A stretch of 64,000 bases of DNA from Phlebopus portentosus (taxonomy: Eukaryota; Basidiomycota; Agaricomycetes; Boletales; Boletinellaceae): NCBI GenBank assembly GCA_037892935.1, contig JAYXKI010000003.1, positions 868,001 through 932,000 of the forward strand, in the 5' to 3' direction. The notes beneath the pieces were generated by a model. That model saw only the letters and a list, made by a program, of their open reading frames with translations. It was not told where the DNA came from and did not search any database. Position numbers and translations under genes: made by a program. Of the stretch, positions 61,001 through 64,000 are shown in pieces. The stretch's first letter is position 1. Every line of letters starts with the position of its first letter.

Positions 61001-62129
61001 AAGACGGTTGATACGGGAAATCCACAGGTGATGTTAGGTAGACCTACCAGCAGCCATAATATTCTAATCGCGTGAGTTAGACCGATATCTCACGACTAGG
61101 AGAGATCAACTCACATGTGCTGTGTTGAGGACAATATTAGACAAACATTAAGAAATGATAATATCACAACTCCGCATAGGATACTTACGCCAAACATCAT
61201 TATTGCCTAAGCCACACGGCGGAAGCGGAGTAGCTCCGTGAAGAAGGCGCATATCATCAGGAACGTGCTGGATCACTCACCTAAAGTTGGTACTACGGGT
61301 ATACCACGCGAGGTGAAGACCTCGTTCATTCTATGCGCCATGGCGCGATTAAGTTCGTAAATCTCATCAGGAGTTCGAGGGATCTCCCGGTCATTATCAT
61401 GTCTGCGCCAAAGTTTCCGTTGGAGTTCATTTCCGTTCTTAAATGAAAACGGGACCAAAGGGTACCCACCTTGCGCTGTCTCCCGTCCCTGTAACACGCG
61501 CAACGTTTAGAAGAGTGGAGCACGACCATGAATACCGGTGCGACTCGTTCTTGAATTTCAGAGCGGAAAACTTACAAATAACGAAATCTACCTCCTTCGC
61601 CCAGTGTTTCTCCAGGAAATCGAGCGTGAAGTTGGTCAGAGTAAACGGCGAATCGCAGTCCCTATTTGGAACACACCGACGACGCGCTTCAGAGATGTTT
61701 GACCAAACAGTTGATAGGAGTAGAAGACCCACCCGTATGGCAGCCCGTAGGGCCCGCCCCGCTCTTTCTCTTTCTTTGGCTTTCGCCTATGACAAGCAGT
61801 TGATTCCGCGGAATCGGGACGATAGTACATATCTGGATGCATGTCCGTGAGATGTAAGAAACGACCCTTGAGGCCCGTTTCTCCATAGGAGGCTATTGGA
61901 GACACAGACGGAATGCCGAGTCGGGCATAGAGCGCAAGCAGATAAAAGCAGAAATGGATACCCTCGGTCAGTGAAAGCTCGAGTATACAAACCATGAAAA
62001 ATTGTATAAACTATGCTCACCCGACTGTCTAGTCCCGGGAGAAAGAGCAAGAGGTAACTGAACCGGGGAAGTCTTCCCTACGCTGCAGAGCGAGGATAAC
62101 ACGAAAAGCACTAGACCTGCTGGTAACAT
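58017..62129 (-). CDS. PPN1: Vacuolar endopolyphosphatase Ppn1
   Basis: Metallophosphoesterase that cuts long inorganic polyphosphate inside the vacuole; a type II membrane protein. A hydrophobic N-terminus (MLPAGLVLFVLSSLCSVG) is the signal anchor. Metal-ligand motifs follow in order: HLTDMHPDMYY, IWTGDSARHDND, TLGNNDVWPHNIM, and GHVPPSPGNYFPGC. Other family blocks are FIPFESFQVFQRGGYYSVE, VAVISLNTMYFYDSNKAVGG, NDPGNLQFDWLEVQLDRY and LRYQDTILGHLFGHMNVDH. The C-terminus reads YTPYELSDLTIGSYLSLARR and ends RRYMYQEM. Gene structure is extreme: micro-exons at 61470-61488 (19 nt), 61189-61206 (18), 61115-61119 (5) and 58956-58973 (18), four introns of 269-578 nt, and a GC-AG intron at 58323-58391. 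All are required to restore contiguous family motifs. Confidence 0.9.
58346..58367. repeat. Pentanucleotide repeat inside a PPN1 intron
   Basis: About four tandem copies of attct/ctatt within the GC-AG intron 58323-58391. Short and likely variable between strains. Confidence 0.65.
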
Positions 62130-62669
62130 TGTGGTTTGAGACGAAGAGAAAGAGGACGGTACGAGAGACGAGCCAGGATCTATTATAGCTATAGGGGGGA
62201 GCACGATAAGTTCATTTGCGATCCAGATGGGAGGGCTGGTCACCGGAGCCAGGAAGATGAGGACCGTCAGGAAGTTGGCACGTTTTCTGACACACGTTCG
62301 TGTCGATCATCCCGAACCGTTCGACGGATGATGAAAATCGTTCAAATCTCATCTCAATTCACAAAATCTTCATTTCATCAAGTCTGAATTGGTTCTTCTT
62401 CTACTTAAATACATACATAGCAAGATGCTTGCGACTGGTAAGACTGCGTGGCATAGAATATGAACAATTGCTTCCTGAAGTGCGCGATAATAGAACACAG
62501 CGAATTAATAGCAGCGGCCCAAGAGGCGTGGCGTCGTAGCGTATATCACCCTCCCCAGCCGCGTACAGATTGCTTAAAGTGGTGCTGCAATGCCGAAGTA
62601 TGGTACACGATGAGCGGCCATAATAATGATAGGCAGAGTCGATAGACGTAAGGCATCCCGTACGATGCT
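62130..62669. promoter_or_regulatory. PPN1 promoter and 3' end of a small gene
   Basis: 540 bases between two minus-strand genes. No phosphate-response (Pho4-type CACGTG) motif or other clear element was noticed, and no gene is recognised. Confidence 0.4.
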
Positions 62670-63286
62670 CTACTTAGTCACGATCGTTCTGTTGGGGGAC
62701 TGTGGCAGCTCGTAGTCGTGGGGCTGTATATTCGAGCTTGGCACATCGCGCTTGACATGCATGTTTAACAAATCAGCGGTGTTATTGCCGGTTGCGAGGA
62801 CAGTGCGAATAGAACGGTGGGAAAGGACCAATATCTGTGTAAGCGAGGATTAGTCTCGAGAAGTAGATACGGAATAGTAAGCAGACTGACTCTTCCATAT
62901 CCTCCCTCCCGTATCGGTTGTCTTGACTGCGCGATCATGTTGTGGATCGCATCTGCAGCATATCGCTTCCTAGGAGTTGCATTAGCACGAGTTGTGCATA
63001 TAATCTATGTTATCTGGAACGTACAATTTCTCAAGAAGGTCTTGTTGAGAGCGTGGCATCAGATAGATGTCTGCGCCGCTGATGTATCGAGCAAGGGCCT
63101 GGTAGGCGGCACTGAGGGCAATGAGTGTCTCATTGAGGGAGCCTTGGTCATCCTCCCAAAGATAAGTCTCTCTGCGACAAACAATTAGCACTGCGGCCGG
63201 TGGCGGATAGAAAAGTGCAAAGGGACATACTGGATGTGACTGTGGGCTCTATACTCGGGGGTATGAGGTGCGTAGTACTTGTCCAT
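62670..63286 (-). CDS. Small protein of unknown function, four exons
   Basis: I do not recognise this family. Four exons joined by three introns with good splice sites (GTATGT...GCAG, GTACGT...CTAG with a GTGCTAATG branch region, GTCAGT...ACAG with GACTAAT) give about 148 residues. They read MDKYYAPHTPEYRAHSHIQ, ETYLWEDDQGSLNETLIALS, AAYQALARYISGADIYLM, PRSQQDLLEKLKRYAADAIH, NMIAQSRQPIREGGYGR and ILVLSHRSIRTVLATGNNTA, ending PNRTIVTK. The middle is amphipathic helix. No signal peptide, membrane span or metal motif is visible. The coherent splice sites and steady reading frame argue for a real gene; homology would settle it. Confidence 0.55.
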
Positions 63287-64000
63287 TTCTGATTGTACCA
63301 AGGAGTAGGTTGGATTCACAAAGGCTGGTGAAGGAGGGAGAGGTACGAGGTGAGGTTGTGGATCTGAGATGACAAGTTGCGGCGACAGATTTATAGCTTC
63401 GGTGGAGAGGCAATGCTTAGTGAGCGGTTATAAGGGGGCAGTGGACAACAGCGAAGCGAGACCCGAGGATGGAAGGAAAAGTGGACTGAAGGTGACGCGG
63501 AAGACTGGGAGAACTGAAGAAGATGAAGATGATGACGGCGAAGGGCCAAGCCTTTTCATTTTATGTGGCTTTGGTCGCACGTTCCTTGCCTCATTCGGTC
63601 GATGACTCACTTCTCTTCGGCCGGCTATCATCATCCCCGGCCGAGCCAGCGCTCGACCCGCTCCACTCTTCGGCTCGTATTATTTTATTTTGTTCAGCGT
63701 CACTCGTCCGCCGACGTCGTCGTCGGCCTCAAGGAAAACTGCTTGTCTCGTCTGTTGTTTTCTAGCGCACACAAGATTCCTCTCACTCGCACTAATTCTT
63801 GGGGCACACTAGACGGAGGCTGTTCCCGAGTATGCGCCATAGCCATGGTCTCGTTCCATATTCGGTCTGTCTGGTATCGTGCTGATGTCACGTCTATCTC
63901 ATACACGTCCATTCACTTCTCCCCACACGTTTCTCATGCGTGCCTAATCTCCGCAACTCTCGCATAGGAAAGCCTTCATAACGCCCGCATAGCAAACGTC
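63287..64000. other. Right-end region without a recognised gene
   Basis: About 710 bases to the window edge, with pyrimidine-rich parts on the plus strand. It holds the promoter of the small minus-strand gene and perhaps the 5' region of a gene beyond the window. Open frames here look like chance. Confidence 0.4.

Noticed and set aside
1..64000. tRNA genes, transposons, CRISPR, toxin or viral genes
   Set aside because: I scanned by eye for tRNA arms, terminal repeats, reverse-transcriptase or transposase motifs and repeat arrays and found none that hold up. A covariance-model scan (tRNAscan/Infernal) would be needed to exclude small RNAs.

Overview
The window reads as a contiguous stretch of nuclear chromosome from a basidiomycete fungus, most likely a mushroom-forming agaricomycete. 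The reasons are short GT-AG introns of about 45-70 nt with CTAAC/CTAAT-type branch sites in almost every gene, genes packed tightly on both strands, and a gene set typical of filamentous fungi (COP9 signalosome, Tra1, verprolin, RFX factor, CipC-like protein, Rheb, endopolyphosphatase). I recognised no transposon, CRISPR array, rRNA, tRNA or prophage. Genes were called by joining open frames across plausible introns and matching the joined proteins to known families from memory. No search was run.

Layout. 0-8 kb: the 3' part of CSN4 (+), then a Ctk1/CDK12-type kinase (-) and a DCAF6-like WD40 protein (-). 8-19.7 kb: TRA1 (-), the largest gene. 20-27 kb, all +: an unrecognised multi-membrane-span protein, verprolin/WIP, and an ER protein disulfide isomerase. 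27.7-36.2 kb, all -: a diverged MHYT-like membrane signalling protein, two tandem RING-finger paralogues, and a small Spo12-like protein. 37.5-53 kb: Rheb GTPase (+), beta-mannosidase (-) facing a sugar porter (+) across a shared promoter, then a SANT/Rrn5-like protein, a CipC-like protein, NHP2 and BFR1 (all +). 54-63.3 kb, all -: an RFX transcription factor, endopolyphosphatase PPN1 and a small unknown gene. The last 0.7 kb holds nothing I can call.

Functional links are loose, as expected for a eukaryotic chromosome. The exception is the divergent beta-mannosidase/sugar-porter pair, which share about 540 bp of promoter and could act together in mannan use. The RING pair is a clear local duplication.

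The most unusual signal is gene structure. Several genes need micro-exons to restore conserved motifs: 5, 18, 18 and 19 nt in PPN1, 10 nt in the DCAF6-like gene, 14 nt in the MHYT-like gene, 15 nt (the catalytic AGNNE) in beta-mannosidase, and 22 nt in both RING genes. PPN1 also has four introns of about 270-580 nt where most others are 50-70 nt. Two introns are GC-AG. One gene (DCAF6-like) carries a one-base frameshift in a homopolymer that no intron can explain.
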